The notes beneath the pieces were generated by a model. That model was not told where the DNA came from and searched no databases. It worked only from the letters and a program-made list of their open reading frames with translations. Made by a program: the position numbers and the translations under genes. A stretch of DNA of 5,978 nt from an uncultured Oscillospiraceae bacterium (lineage in GTDB: Bacteria; Bacillota; Clostridia; Oscillospirales; Oscillospiraceae): contig CAJUSG010000048.1 of NCBI GenBank assembly GCA_910589085.1, positions 1 to 5,978 of the forward strand, in the 5' to 3' direction. Shown piece by piece: positions 1 to 4,425 of the stretch. The first letter of the stretch is position 1, and every line of letters starts with the position of its first letter.

Positions 1-728
1 ACGTGGCCCAGATGTTCTCCAAATACGACCTCACCGCCCTGCCTGTGGTGGACGGCGAGGACCGGCTGCTGGGCATCATCACGGTGGATGACGCCATGGA
101 CGTGATGGAGGAGGAGGCCACCGAGGACTTTGAGAAGATGGCCGCCATCCTGCCCTCGGACAAGCCCTACCTGCGCACCGGAGTGCTGGAGACCTGGAGA
201 GCCCGTATCCCATGGCTCATGCTGCTCATGCTGTCGGCCACCTTTACCGGCCTTATCATTACGGGCTTTGAGTCCGCCCTGGCCGCCTGCGTGATCCTTA
301 CCTCCTTTATCCCCATGCTCTCGGGGACTGGAGGCAACTCTGGCTCCCAGTCGTCGGTGGCGGTCATCCGCGCCCTGTCGCTGGGGGAGGTGGAGTTCTC
401 CGATGTGCTGGCCGTCATGTGGAAGGAACTGCGGGTGGCACTGCTGTGCGGAATCTGCCTGGGCGGGGCCAATTTCGTCAAGATGCTGCTGGTGGACCGG
501 CTGCTGATGAATAACCCCGACGTTACGGTCACGGTGGCTGCCGTGGTATGCCTCACCCTGATGCTGACGGTGGTGTGCGCCAAAATTGTGGGCTGCCTGC
601 TTCCAATGGCCGCGGAGAAGGTGGGGATTGACCCCGCCGTTATGGCCGCCCCCTTTATCACCACCATTGTGGATGCCCTGTCTTTGCTTATTTATTTCAG
701 CATCGCCACGCGGATTCTTGGATTGTAA
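1..728 (+). CDS. mgtE: MgtE-family magnesium transporter, C-terminal part (5' end cut by window)
   Basis: This is the last 241 or so residues of an MgtE Mg2+ channel/transporter, an inner-membrane homodimer that admits Mg2+ and is gated by its cytoplasmic domains. The reading frame is open at the left edge, so the start lies outside the window. The fragment begins in the second CBS domain (YDLTALPVVDGEDRLLGIITVDD, residues 8-30 as read in two pieces: ALPVVDGEDRLLGIITVDD), continues through an acidic connecting helix rich in Glu (residues 35-50) and then five hydrophobic segments from about residue 66 to the end. The family signature region PMLSGTGGNSGSQSS is at about residues 104-118, and the pore-lining Asp expected in the last helix is at about residue 224 (TTIVDALSLLIYF). 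The C-terminus is complete, ending with TAA. An intact product is likely, but the N domain and first CBS domain cannot be judged. Identification as MgtE is firm; Mg2+ versus other divalent ions is inferred from the family. Confidence 0.95.
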   Translation, partial: VAQMFSKYDLTALPVVDGEDRLLGIITVDDAMDVMEEEATEDFEKMAAILPSDKPYLRTGVLETWRARIPWLMLLMLSATFTGLIITGFESALAACVILTSFIPMLSGTGGNSGSQSSVAVIRALSLGEVEFSDVLAVMWKELRVALLCGICLGGANFVKMLLVDRLLMNNPDVTVTVAAVVCLTLMLTVVCAKIVGCLLPMAAEKVGIDPAVMAAPFITTIVDALSLLIYFSIATRILGL

Positions 729-731
729 ACG

Positions 732-768
732 AACGCCCCCGGCTGGTTTTGCGCCAACCGGGGGTGTT
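732..768. terminator. Hairpin between convergent genes, probable terminator of mgtE
   Basis: The arms CCCCCGGCTGG (736-746) and CCAACCGGGGG (754-764) pair with a single C-A mismatch around a 7-base loop, and flanking AACG/TGTT bases lengthen the stem to about 15 pairs. It starts three bases after the mgtE stop. The following bases (TGTTTACGTTT) are only moderately T-rich, and the minus-strand side (CGTTCGTTT) is similar. It may serve both this gene and the convergent minus-strand gene ending at 781. Confidence 0.7.
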
Positions 769-780
769 TACGTTTGGAGG

Positions 781-1293
781 TCAGGCTTCAGCGACAGAGA
801 AATAGGCACACACCTGACCTGTGCCCTCCAGCGGAGCGTCAGCCGGCGCATAGGCCAGCCAAATGCGGTAGCTGCCGGGCTCCAGCGGGGTGGGAAGCCA
901 GTCACCCAGGGATATTTCGCAGACTGCCGTGGCTTTTGGGGGAATCTCGTGGTAAACTAAAGTATGCGCTCTTTTCTCAATGGGGGTCTCTCCCCAGTAC
1001 ATCCATTGGCCGTCCCTCAAATATTCGGCGTGGGTCAGATGATCCATGTACTGATAGCTGGTATTGGAATTGTTCCGCACCGTTACCTTGACTGTTAATT
1101 CTTCTGTGGAATAGGCCTCAAATTCCGTGTCCGCTGAGATGGCGGGGATATCCCGGAATGTCCCTTCCAGATTGTACCACCGATATCGCAGGTGTTTTGG
1201 CAGACCGAAGAACAGGGTAAAACCAATCCCGATAGCCACTGCAAGAGCGGCAAAATCAAATAGGCAGCTGTTTTTAGCTTGTCTTGATTTCAT
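781..1293 (-). CDS. Membrane-anchored protein with extracellular Ig-like domain, function unknown
   Basis: A 170-residue protein with a short basic N-terminus (MKSRQAK), one hydrophobic segment at about residues 11-31 and no obvious cleavage site or lipobox, so it is probably an uncleaved signal anchor with the rest outside the membrane. Residues 60-170 have the alternating pattern of a bacterial Ig-like beta sandwich: ELTVKVTVRNNS, then YLRDGQWMYWGETP, a 'PPKATAVCEISLGDW' strand and LEPGSYRIWLAYAP near the end. This spacing resembles the Big_14-like domains of Firmicute surface proteins; that assignment is from memory and needs a profile search. The ATG at 1293 is preferred over an in-frame GTG at 1302 because it overlaps the stop of a 29-codon upstream ORF as ATGA and neither start has its own ribosome site. 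Transcription is expected from the promoter at 1415-1443. It converges on mgtE. The role is unknown. Confidence 0.75.
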   Translation of the reverse strand: MKSRQAKNSCLFDFAALAVAIGIGFTLFFGLPKHLRYRWYNLEGTFRDIPAISADTEFEAYSTEELTVKVTVRNNSNTSYQYMDHLTHAEYLRDGQWMYWGETPIEKRAHTLVYHEIPPKATAVCEISLGDWLPTPLEPGSYRIWLAYAPADAPLEGTGQVCAYFSVAEA

Positions 1294-1379
1294 AACCGGC
1301 ACGCGTTACCATGTAAATAAGTATCGGAAGAAATTCCATTTATATCTTCGTAGTCCACGATAACACCTGTTTCCATCAT
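1290..1379 (-). CDS. 29-codon upstream ORF, translationally coupled to the Ig-like membrane protein
   Basis: A short ORF beginning MMETGVIVDYEDING and ending HGNACRL. It has the best translation signals of this transcription unit: AGGGGG at 1388-1393 sits 8 bases before the ATG at 1379, and a near-consensus sigma-A promoter lies just upstream. Its TGA (1292-1290) overlaps the ATG of the downstream gene in the sequence ATGA, the classic arrangement for re-initiation, and the downstream gene lacks a ribosome site of its own. The peptide is acidic, hydrophilic, without a membrane segment or recognised motif. It could be a true small protein, or a leader whose translation delivers ribosomes to the next gene. 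A second ATG directly follows the first. No family is recognised. Confidence 0.6.
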   Translation of the reverse strand: MMETGVIVDYEDINGISSDTYLHGNACRL

Positions 1380-1414
1380 AAGGCATTCCCCCTAGCGATT
1401 GAATAACTATATCA

Positions 1415-1443
1415 ATTATACTTCATTTACTCTTATCCGTCAA
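1415..1443 (-). promoter_or_regulatory. Near-consensus sigma-A promoter for the 29-codon ORF and Ig-like gene
   Basis: Read on the minus strand, TTGACG (1443-1438) and a perfect TATAAT (1420-1415) are separated by exactly 17 bases. The predicted start is near 1408, about 15 bases before the AGGGGG ribosome site. The -35 box abuts the stop codon of the sigma-like gene ending at 1445, so the unit can be transcribed independently of that upstream trio; no hairpin separates the two. Confidence 0.8.
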
Positions 1444-1444
1444 T

Positions 1445-1768
1445 TTAAAGGTCGTCCATATTGCGCAGATAGGACTCCGCGCCGTAGCGCAGACAGCGCT
1501 GGAGCCGCCGCTCCCCCCGCTTGATGGTCCGGGAGACGGTGGACTTGTTGATGCCCATAGACTCTCCAATCTCCCGCATGTTCTTCCCCTCGGCGTAATA
1601 CATCAAAATCATCTCCCGCTGCTTGGAGGTGATATCCTCCCGCAGGCAGCGGATCAGATTGCGCTTTAAGCGGCTGATCTCCCGGCTGTTGTCCGCCTGA
1701 ATCTGCCGGCTGTACATAGCCATGTCGGCGGCGTAGAGCTTGCCCTTTCTATATCGTGTATTTGGCAT
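1445..1768 (-). CDS. Sigma-70 region 4-like helix-turn-helix protein
   Basis: A 107-residue basic protein. Residues 47-90 match the C-terminal DNA-binding part of sigma factors (region 4): SKQREMILMYYAEGKNMREI, then GESMGINKSTVSRTIKRG with a recognition helix at about 75-85. The first 45 residues are basic and helical, with no recognisable region 2, so it is too short for a normal extracytoplasmic-function sigma factor (usually 160-200 residues). It is better read as a sigma-like regulator of the kind found in Firmicute phages and conjugative elements. The ATG at 1768 is chosen because AGGGGG lies 10 bases upstream; a longer reading from TTG at 1813 would extend far into the preceding gene. 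It overlaps that gene by 20 bases, which suggests translational coupling. The target promoters are unknown. Confidence 0.75.
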   Translation of the reverse strand: MPNTRYRKGKLYAADMAMYSRQIQADNSREISRLKRNLIRCLREDITSKQREMILMYYAEGKNMREIGESMGINKSTVSRTIKRGERRLQRCLRYGAESYLRNMDDL

Positions 1769-1988
1769 TCCGGCGGTACCCCCTGTCGTAGTAGCGCTCA
1801 GTGAGCACGGCAAGCTCCCGGGCCTCCCGGAGCATGGCGGACAGCATCCGGATGCGGTCCTGAAGCTGACAGCGCCGGTCCGCGTTTTTGGTATGCTCCA
1901 GCAAATACTCCAGCTGACAGATCCTCAGGTCCAGCGCGTGGGCGTGGGCCCGGTATTCCACCGACAGCTCAGCTAATGTCATGGTCAT
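1749..1988 (-). CDS. Small coiled-coil protein, function unknown
   Basis: A 79-residue charged protein, predicted to be almost wholly helical from about residue 5 to 68, with heptad-like leucine spacing (LDLRICQLEYLLEHTK, then LQDRIRMLSAMLREARELAV). It ends in a conserved-looking basic tail ERYYDRGYRRNAKYTI. The start is ATG at 1988 with GGAGAGGAGGG directly upstream; ATG at 1982 (MTLAEL) is equally plausible, being about 7 bases from AGGAGG. It overlaps the zinc-ribbon frame upstream and the sigma-like gene downstream by 20 bases each, so the three are probably one operon. I recall similar small proteins beside sigma-like genes in mobile regions of gut Clostridia, but the function is not known to me. 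It could be a partner of the sigma-like protein. Confidence 0.7.
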   Translation of the reverse strand: MTMTLAELSVEYRAHAHALDLRICQLEYLLEHTKNADRRCQLQDRIRMLSAMLREARELAVLTERYYDRGYRRNAKYTI

Positions 1989-2172
1989 CCCTCCTCTCCT
2001 TCAAATAGCTGCGGCACAGGGAGCACAGGGGTCTGCCGTGCTCGCTCTCGCCCCGGTCATATCGGTACTGCTCCCCGCCGCAGCGGGAGCATATCCATAC
2101 CGGCCGCTGGGCCTGAAAATCCCGCAGGGGCGGAAGTAAAAAAATTTCATTTTTTACTTGACATACCTCCAA
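1969..2172 (-). CDS. Small zinc-ribbon protein, start unresolved and possibly frameshifted
   Basis: The frame encodes a zinc-binding ribbon: CSRC at residues 28-31 and CSLC at 50-53 (counting from TTG at 2172), giving CX2C-X18-CX2C, followed by a charged tail LKERRDDHDIS. It ends with TGA overlapping the coiled-coil gene by 20 bases. No good start exists in this frame: TTG 2172 has AAAGGA immediately against it, and the frame continues upstream only as antisense of the tRNA genes. A well-placed start in another frame, ATG at 2164 with AAAGGA 8 bases upstream, reads MSSKK then stops; removing one A from the A6 run at 2155-2150 would join it to the ribbon frame as MSSKNEIFLLPPLRDF. An extra T in the later T7 run would instead allow the ATG at 2150. 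So this is either a recent frameshift, a slippage site, an assembly error, or an unusual start. Confidence 0.5.
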   Translation of the reverse strand: MEVCQVKNEIFLLPPLRDFQAQRPVWICSRCGGEQYRYDRGESEHGRPLCSLCRSYLKERRDDHDIS

Positions 2173-2186
2173 TCCTTTGCTATAAT
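2137..2186 (+). promoter_or_regulatory. Perfect consensus sigma-A promoter with AT-rich upstream tract, driving the tRNA genes
   Basis: TTGACA (2158-2163), a 17-base spacer and TATAAT (2181-2186) match the consensus at every position. The 20 bases before the -35 box are nearly all A/T with A and T tracts (2137-2156), as in an UP element. Such strength fits stable RNA genes. The expected start is near 2193, about 25 bases before tRNA-Thr. The promoter overlaps the 5' end of the minus-strand zinc-ribbon frame. Confidence 0.93.
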
Positions 2187-2217
2187 AACGTTCGCTGTTG
2201 GTGGACAGCAGCCATGT

Positions 2218-2293
2218 GCTGGTGTAGCTCAGCCGGTAGAGCAGCTGATTTGTAATCAGCAGGTCGGGGGTTCGAATCCGTCCACCAGCTCCA
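2218..2293 (+). tRNA. tRNA-Thr (UGU anticodon)
   Basis: A 76-base class I tRNA including an encoded CCA. The acceptor stem GCTGGTG/CACCAGC (2218-2224 and 2283-2289) pairs perfectly. The anticodon stem GCTGA/TCAGC encloses the loop TTTGTAA with anticodon TGT at 2251-2253, which reads ACA. The T arm GGGGG-TTCGAAT-CCGTC contains one G-G mismatch and one G-T pair, a weak stem but with a normal T loop. It is the first gene of a two-tRNA transcript. Confidence 0.96.
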
Positions 2294-2308
2294 GCCGCCG
2301 CAGGCGGC
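2294..2308 (+). other. Short GC hairpin in the tRNA spacer
   Basis: GCCGCC-GCA-GGCGGC forms a 6-bp stem directly after the CCA end of tRNA-Thr. With no T tract it is unlikely to terminate; it may mark the 3' trailer where the dicistronic precursor is processed. The rest of the 42-base spacer holds nothing evident. Confidence 0.45.
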
Positions 2309-2335
2309 CAACCAGAAGTTACCACAATTGCATAC

Positions 2336-2420
2336 GGAGGAGTTCCCGAGTGGCCAAAGGGGGCAGACTGTAAATCTGTTGCGTTTCGCTTCGGTGGTTC
2401 GAATCCACCCTCCTCCACCA
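2336..2420 (+). tRNA. tRNA-Tyr (GUA anticodon)
   Basis: An 85-base class II tRNA with encoded CCA. The acceptor GGAGGAG pairs with CTCCTCC (2410-2416). The anticodon loop CTGTAAA has GTA at 2370-2372. A long variable arm with a GCG/CGC stem lies between the anticodon and T arms, as expected for bacterial tRNA-Tyr, and the T stem GGTGG/CCACC is perfect. It is cotranscribed with tRNA-Thr from the promoter at 2158-2186. Confidence 0.97.
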
Positions 2421-2422
2421 CA

Positions 2423-2458
2423 CCGCCGCAAACGTTATAACGCTTGCGGCGGCTTTTT
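2423..2458 (+). terminator. Strong intrinsic terminator of the tRNA transcript
   Basis: CCGCCGCAA (2423-2431) pairs with TTGCGGCGG (2444-2452); the inner bases CGTT/AACG extend the stem past one A-C mismatch. A T5 tract follows after one C. It begins two bases after the CCA end of tRNA-Tyr. Confidence 0.9.
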
Positions 2459-2503
2459 CTATAAGGCTGCCGTTTTTATGTTCTGAAAATCAGGGGGTAC
2501 GAT

Positions 2504-3616
2504 ATGAAGGGACACAGAATGAATCAGCTCAGAGGCTTGGCGGCGGGATTTCTTACCGTTGCAATTCTGACCGGCGGCTGCGCCCGGCAGACGCCTCCCG
2601 CAGAGCCGTCAACGGACCAGAGTGTTCCTGTTGAGGCGGTGGACCCGGAGGCGGAAGGGGAGCGACTGGCCATCCTGAAGGCCGCCGCGGAGCGGCGGGA
2701 CGGGTATCGCTGGCCCCGGGAGACCGTTCAGAAGGACATCCTGGGCCGGGAGACGGAGTTTGTCCTCTACCACGGAAACGGCTGGACCATCCACGTGCCC
2801 GCCTCCTGGGAGGAGGAGAATGTTGGACAGTGGAAATCTCCCTCCCACAGCGCCGGCTTTCAGGTGGACAAGCTGTTTCTGGGGGTGAATAACCCCAAGT
2901 TTTACCGGGCCCAGCAGGGCTCCTGGCGGCACGAGACAAGCTATGATCCCCCCTTCGATTACTACTACGACAACGATGGAGGCTACATCCCTCCCGACGG
3001 CAGTGCCGATTACATCTACTTCTTCGCCCCGGACGGGGAGGACCGAAGCTATGAGTTTACGCTCGACACGGTGGTTGGCGAGACCACCGAGGAGGAACGG
3101 GCCATTCAGGAGGCCATGCTCCTCAGCTTCTGTCTGGATGACAGCTCCCGCGTTTTGTATACCGGGGACTACACGCCGGGACAGACCGAGTGGGAGGCCG
3201 CCCTGGCGGGGCTTCTGGCGGAGGCGGAGCCCATCTGGTTCCATTTGGACCGCAGCGACGGGGTGTGGAGTGACATTGTCAATGGGAAAGGCAGCCCGGA
3301 CTACCTGTCCCACGCCCTGGCGCTGGAGGATTACCACGCCGGGGAGTTTGTCCAGACCTTTTTTGGCGAGAGGCCCGAGGGAGCTCCGGAGTCGGGGCGG
3401 GAGATGATAACCCTTTGTCTGCCTGAGATGAAGATCTGGCTGTATTTCTACAGCAGCTCCCCCTGGGTGTGCGTCCATCATGCCGGCGAGGACTATTGGG
3501 CGGAGTTCCGGCACAAGGACGGCCCGGATAAGCTGGTTTTCGACGCGGTATACAGTTGGCTGGAGGCGGAGAGTGAGTGGAACTCTGGCGAGGGGAGCGA
3601 AAAGTCGCAGATATAG
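2504..3616 (+). CDS. Probable secreted lipoprotein, function unknown
   Basis: A 370-residue protein with a lipoprotein-type leader: basic MKGHRMNQLR, hydrophobic core at residues 11-22 and Cys26 in LTGGC. The -3 residue is Thr rather than the usual Leu/Val/Ile/Ala, so the lipobox is acceptable but not ideal. A Pro/Glu-rich linker covers residues 27-50. The rest is aromatic and acidic, apparently two halves: residues 80-215 (GWTIHVPASWEEENVGQWKS, tyrosine-rich YYYDNDGGY) and 220-360 (TEWEAALAGLLAEAEPIWFH, IWLYFYSSSPWVCVHH). I recognise no named domain or catalytic motif. The start at 2504 has AGGGGG 6 bases upstream; ATG at 2519 with AAGGG is an alternative. It follows the tRNA terminator by 45 bases with no clear promoter, so read-through cannot be excluded. 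Its last four codons and stop lie inside a perfect palindrome. Confidence 0.85.
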   Translation: MKGHRMNQLRGLAAGFLTVAILTGGCARQTPPAEPSTDQSVPVEAVDPEAEGERLAILKAAAERRDGYRWPRETVQKDILGRETEFVLYHGNGWTIHVPASWEEENVGQWKSPSHSAGFQVDKLFLGVNNPKFYRAQQGSWRHETSYDPPFDYYYDNDGGYIPPDGSADYIYFFAPDGEDRSYEFTLDTVVGETTEEERAIQEAMLLSFCLDDSSRVLYTGDYTPGQTEWEAALAGLLAEAEPIWFHLDRSDGVWSDIVNGKGSPDYLSHALALEDYHAGEFVQTFFGERPEGAPESGREMITLCLPEMKIWLYFYSSSPWVCVHHAGEDYWAEFRHKDGPDKLVFDAVYSWLEAESEWNSGEGSEKSQI

Positions 3617-3657
3617 AACTTGTGTTCTATATCTGCGACTAGGATACTATTTTTTTT
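3603..3657 (+). terminator. 16-bp perfect palindrome plus T8 tract, overlapping the lipoprotein stop codon
   Basis: AGTCGCAGATATAGAA (3603-3618) and its exact complement (3625-3640) flank the 6-base loop CTTGTG. A T8 tract occupies 3650-3657, but nine bases separate it from the stem, which is looser than a typical terminator. The stop codon TAG (3614-3616) lies in the left arm, so terminating ribosomes would cover the hairpin. It probably ends the lipoprotein transcript; it may instead be a protein-binding palindrome belonging to the possible minus-strand promoter at 3641-3669. Confidence 0.6.
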
Positions 3658-3669
3658 CGGGGATGTCAA
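3641..3669 (-). promoter_or_regulatory. Possible minus-strand promoter pointing into the lipoprotein gene
   Basis: On the minus strand a perfect TTGACA (3669-3664) and TATCCT (3646-3641, four of six consensus bases) are separated by exactly 17 bases. The predicted start near 3634 falls inside the palindrome 3603-3640. No sense gene lies downstream on this strand, so a transcript would be antisense to the lipoprotein gene. The tract of eight A in the spacer is the T8 tract of the opposite-strand terminator, so chance overlap is possible. Confidence 0.4.
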
Positions 3670-3688
3670 GGATGAAAATAGAAGTTTT

Positions 3689-3723
3689 GTTCTATTACAG
3701 ACCGTCTTAATGTACTATTACAG
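3689..3723. repeat. Pair of 12-bp direct repeats, 23-bp period
   Basis: GTTCTATTACAG (3689-3700) and GTACTATTACAG (3712-3723) differ at one base and are 23 bp apart, about two helical turns. On the minus strand they lie upstream of the TTGACA at 3664-3669, where activator sites would be expected. The otherwise gene-free stretch 3617-3864 holds only these repeats, the palindrome and promoter to their left, and the terminator at 3773-3808. Confidence 0.55.
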
Positions 3724-3772
3724 GATGGATTAACAGCCCAAACAGCTTGCAATAAGTGGGAAACAGGGCCCC

Positions 3773-3808
3773 AAAAAATAAGGGGACCGGCCTTTCAGCC
3801 GGTCCCCT
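3773..3808 (-). terminator. Intrinsic terminator of the P-loop gene
   Basis: AGGGGACCGGC (3781-3791) pairs perfectly over 11 bp with GCCGGTCCCCT (3798-3808) around a 6-base loop. Read on the minus strand the stem is followed at once by TATTTTTT (3780-3773), a good U tract. It lies 57 bases past the stop of the minus-strand P-loop gene. The plus-strand side (GTTCTCTTTTG) is weaker. Confidence 0.88.
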
Positions 3809-3864
3809 GTTCTCTTTTGTATTTCCCTGTCGATCACAGGGCTGCCAAGAGGCATTTATCTCGA

Positions 3865-4275
3865 TTAAAAGAACTTCTTCACGCCATCAGGGGCCAGGGA
3901 GGCGTCGTCACTGATGGTAATGGTGAATTTGATGTTGTGCTTCTCGCCGAATTTGTTCAGCCAGTCCAGGAACTTTTCGGTCTCGTGGTCGCAGTCGCCG
4001 CCCACAATTTTGGTGAGGCTGTCGATAAAGACATGGGTAATGTCGTAGTTGCCGGCGTACATGCCGCTGATAAAGCCCTTCAGGGCGGTGTAGTCAGCGA
4101 TGTCATAATCGCTGGCCTCTACCAGACGGATGTGGTAATGGATATCGAAGGTCAGCTTGTTGCCTTTCTCAATGCAGACCACGCTGCCGTGCTCAGTCTG
4201 AACGGCGTTGTTAATCATCTCGATCACGTTCTTGGTCTTGCCGGAGCCCTTCTTGCCCATGATAACTCGAATCAT
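3865..4275 (-). CDS. Stand-alone small P-loop NTPase, RecA/KaiC-like core, function unknown
   Basis: A 136-residue soluble protein consisting of little more than a minimal nucleotide-binding fold. The first strand MIRVIM leads straight into a Walker A motif GKKGSGKT (residues 7-14). A hydrophobic strand ending in Asp, HVFID (81-85), is the likely Walker B, and a later strand IKFTITISDD (115-124) resembles the post-Walker-B strand of RecA/KaiC-like ATPases. There is no arginine-finger domain, DNA-binding domain or membrane segment. ATG 4275 is chosen because AAGGAG lies 8 bases upstream; an in-frame GTG at 4284 overlaps that ribosome site. I recall close relatives in gut Clostridia sometimes labelled 'twitching motility protein PilT', but the PilT-specific motifs are not visible, so that label should not be adopted. 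It is monocistronic, with its own promoter and terminator. Role unknown. Confidence 0.85.
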   Translation of the reverse strand: MIRVIMGKKGSGKTKNVIEMINNAVQTEHGSVVCIEKGNKLTFDIHYHIRLVEASDYDIADYTALKGFISGMYAGNYDITHVFIDSLTKIVGGDCDHETEKFLDWLNKFGEKHNIKFTITISDDASLAPDGVKKFF

Positions 4276-4329
4276 GTGTATCACTCCTTAATGATTTGAC
4301 ATTGGGGTGAGCGCCCTCTGTTTATTTAT

Positions 4330-4358
4330 ACTGTACCATATCCCGGCATTTTTTTCAA
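4330..4358 (-). promoter_or_regulatory. Sigma-A promoter of the P-loop gene, extended -10
   Basis: On the minus strand TTGAAA (4358-4353) is followed after 17 bases by TACAGT (4335-4330), preceded by TGG, which forms an extended -10 element. The predicted start near 4322 gives a leader of about 47 bases with AAGGAG before the ATG. The region upstream is AT-rich. TATAAA a few bases further down is an alternative -10 but lacks a matching -35. Confidence 0.65.
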
Positions 4359-4387
4359 CTAAAATTATTGTGAATTTTTTGAGAAGG

Positions 4388-4418
4388 TGGGACCTCCGGC
4401 CTGAAGCCGGAGGTCCCA
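4388..4418 (-). terminator. 13-bp perfect hairpin after putP, probable terminator
   Basis: TGGGACCTCCGGC (4388-4400) pairs perfectly with GCCGGAGGTCCCA (4406-4418) around a 5-base loop, beginning 8 bases past the putP stop. On the minus strand it is followed by CCTTCTC and then A-rich sequence, so it lacks a proper U tract; it may stop polymerase inefficiently or mainly protect the mRNA 3' end. It isolates putP from the P-loop gene promoter just downstream. Confidence 0.6.
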
Positions 4419-4425
4419 TGCTGGT

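Noticed and set aside
2218..2420. tRNA 3' ends as an attachment site for an integrated element covering the small gene trio.
   Set aside because: No direct copy of either tRNA 3' end is found elsewhere in the window and no integrase is present.
1969..2421. Long minus-strand frame of 150 codons running through the region opposite both tRNA genes.
   Set aside because: Its N-terminal half is the antisense of tRNA-Tyr and tRNA-Thr, which fold perfectly on the plus strand. Only the part downstream of about 2172 (the zinc ribbon) is kept.
2460..2503. TATAAG at 2460 as a -10 box for the lipoprotein gene.
   Set aside because: No -35-like hexamer sits 16-18 bases upstream; that position falls within the terminator stem.
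2609..3514. 301-codon minus-strand frame opposite the lipoprotein gene.
   Set aside because: It is a GC-driven shadow: no ribosome site, no domain pattern, whereas the plus-strand frame has a signal peptide, lipobox and ribosome site.
3691..3768. Plus-strand frame reading RLNVLLQDGLTAQ then NKWETG, reminiscent of an XRE-type helix-turn-helix.
   Set aside because: It lacks about ten residues of the HTH core, has a stop just upstream and no start or ribosome site. At best it is a decayed relic; chance is as likely.
3817..4299. 160-codon plus-strand frame opposite the P-loop gene.
   Set aside because: The minus-strand frame has a Walker A motif, ribosome site, promoter and terminator; the plus-strand frame begins inside a terminator tail and has none.
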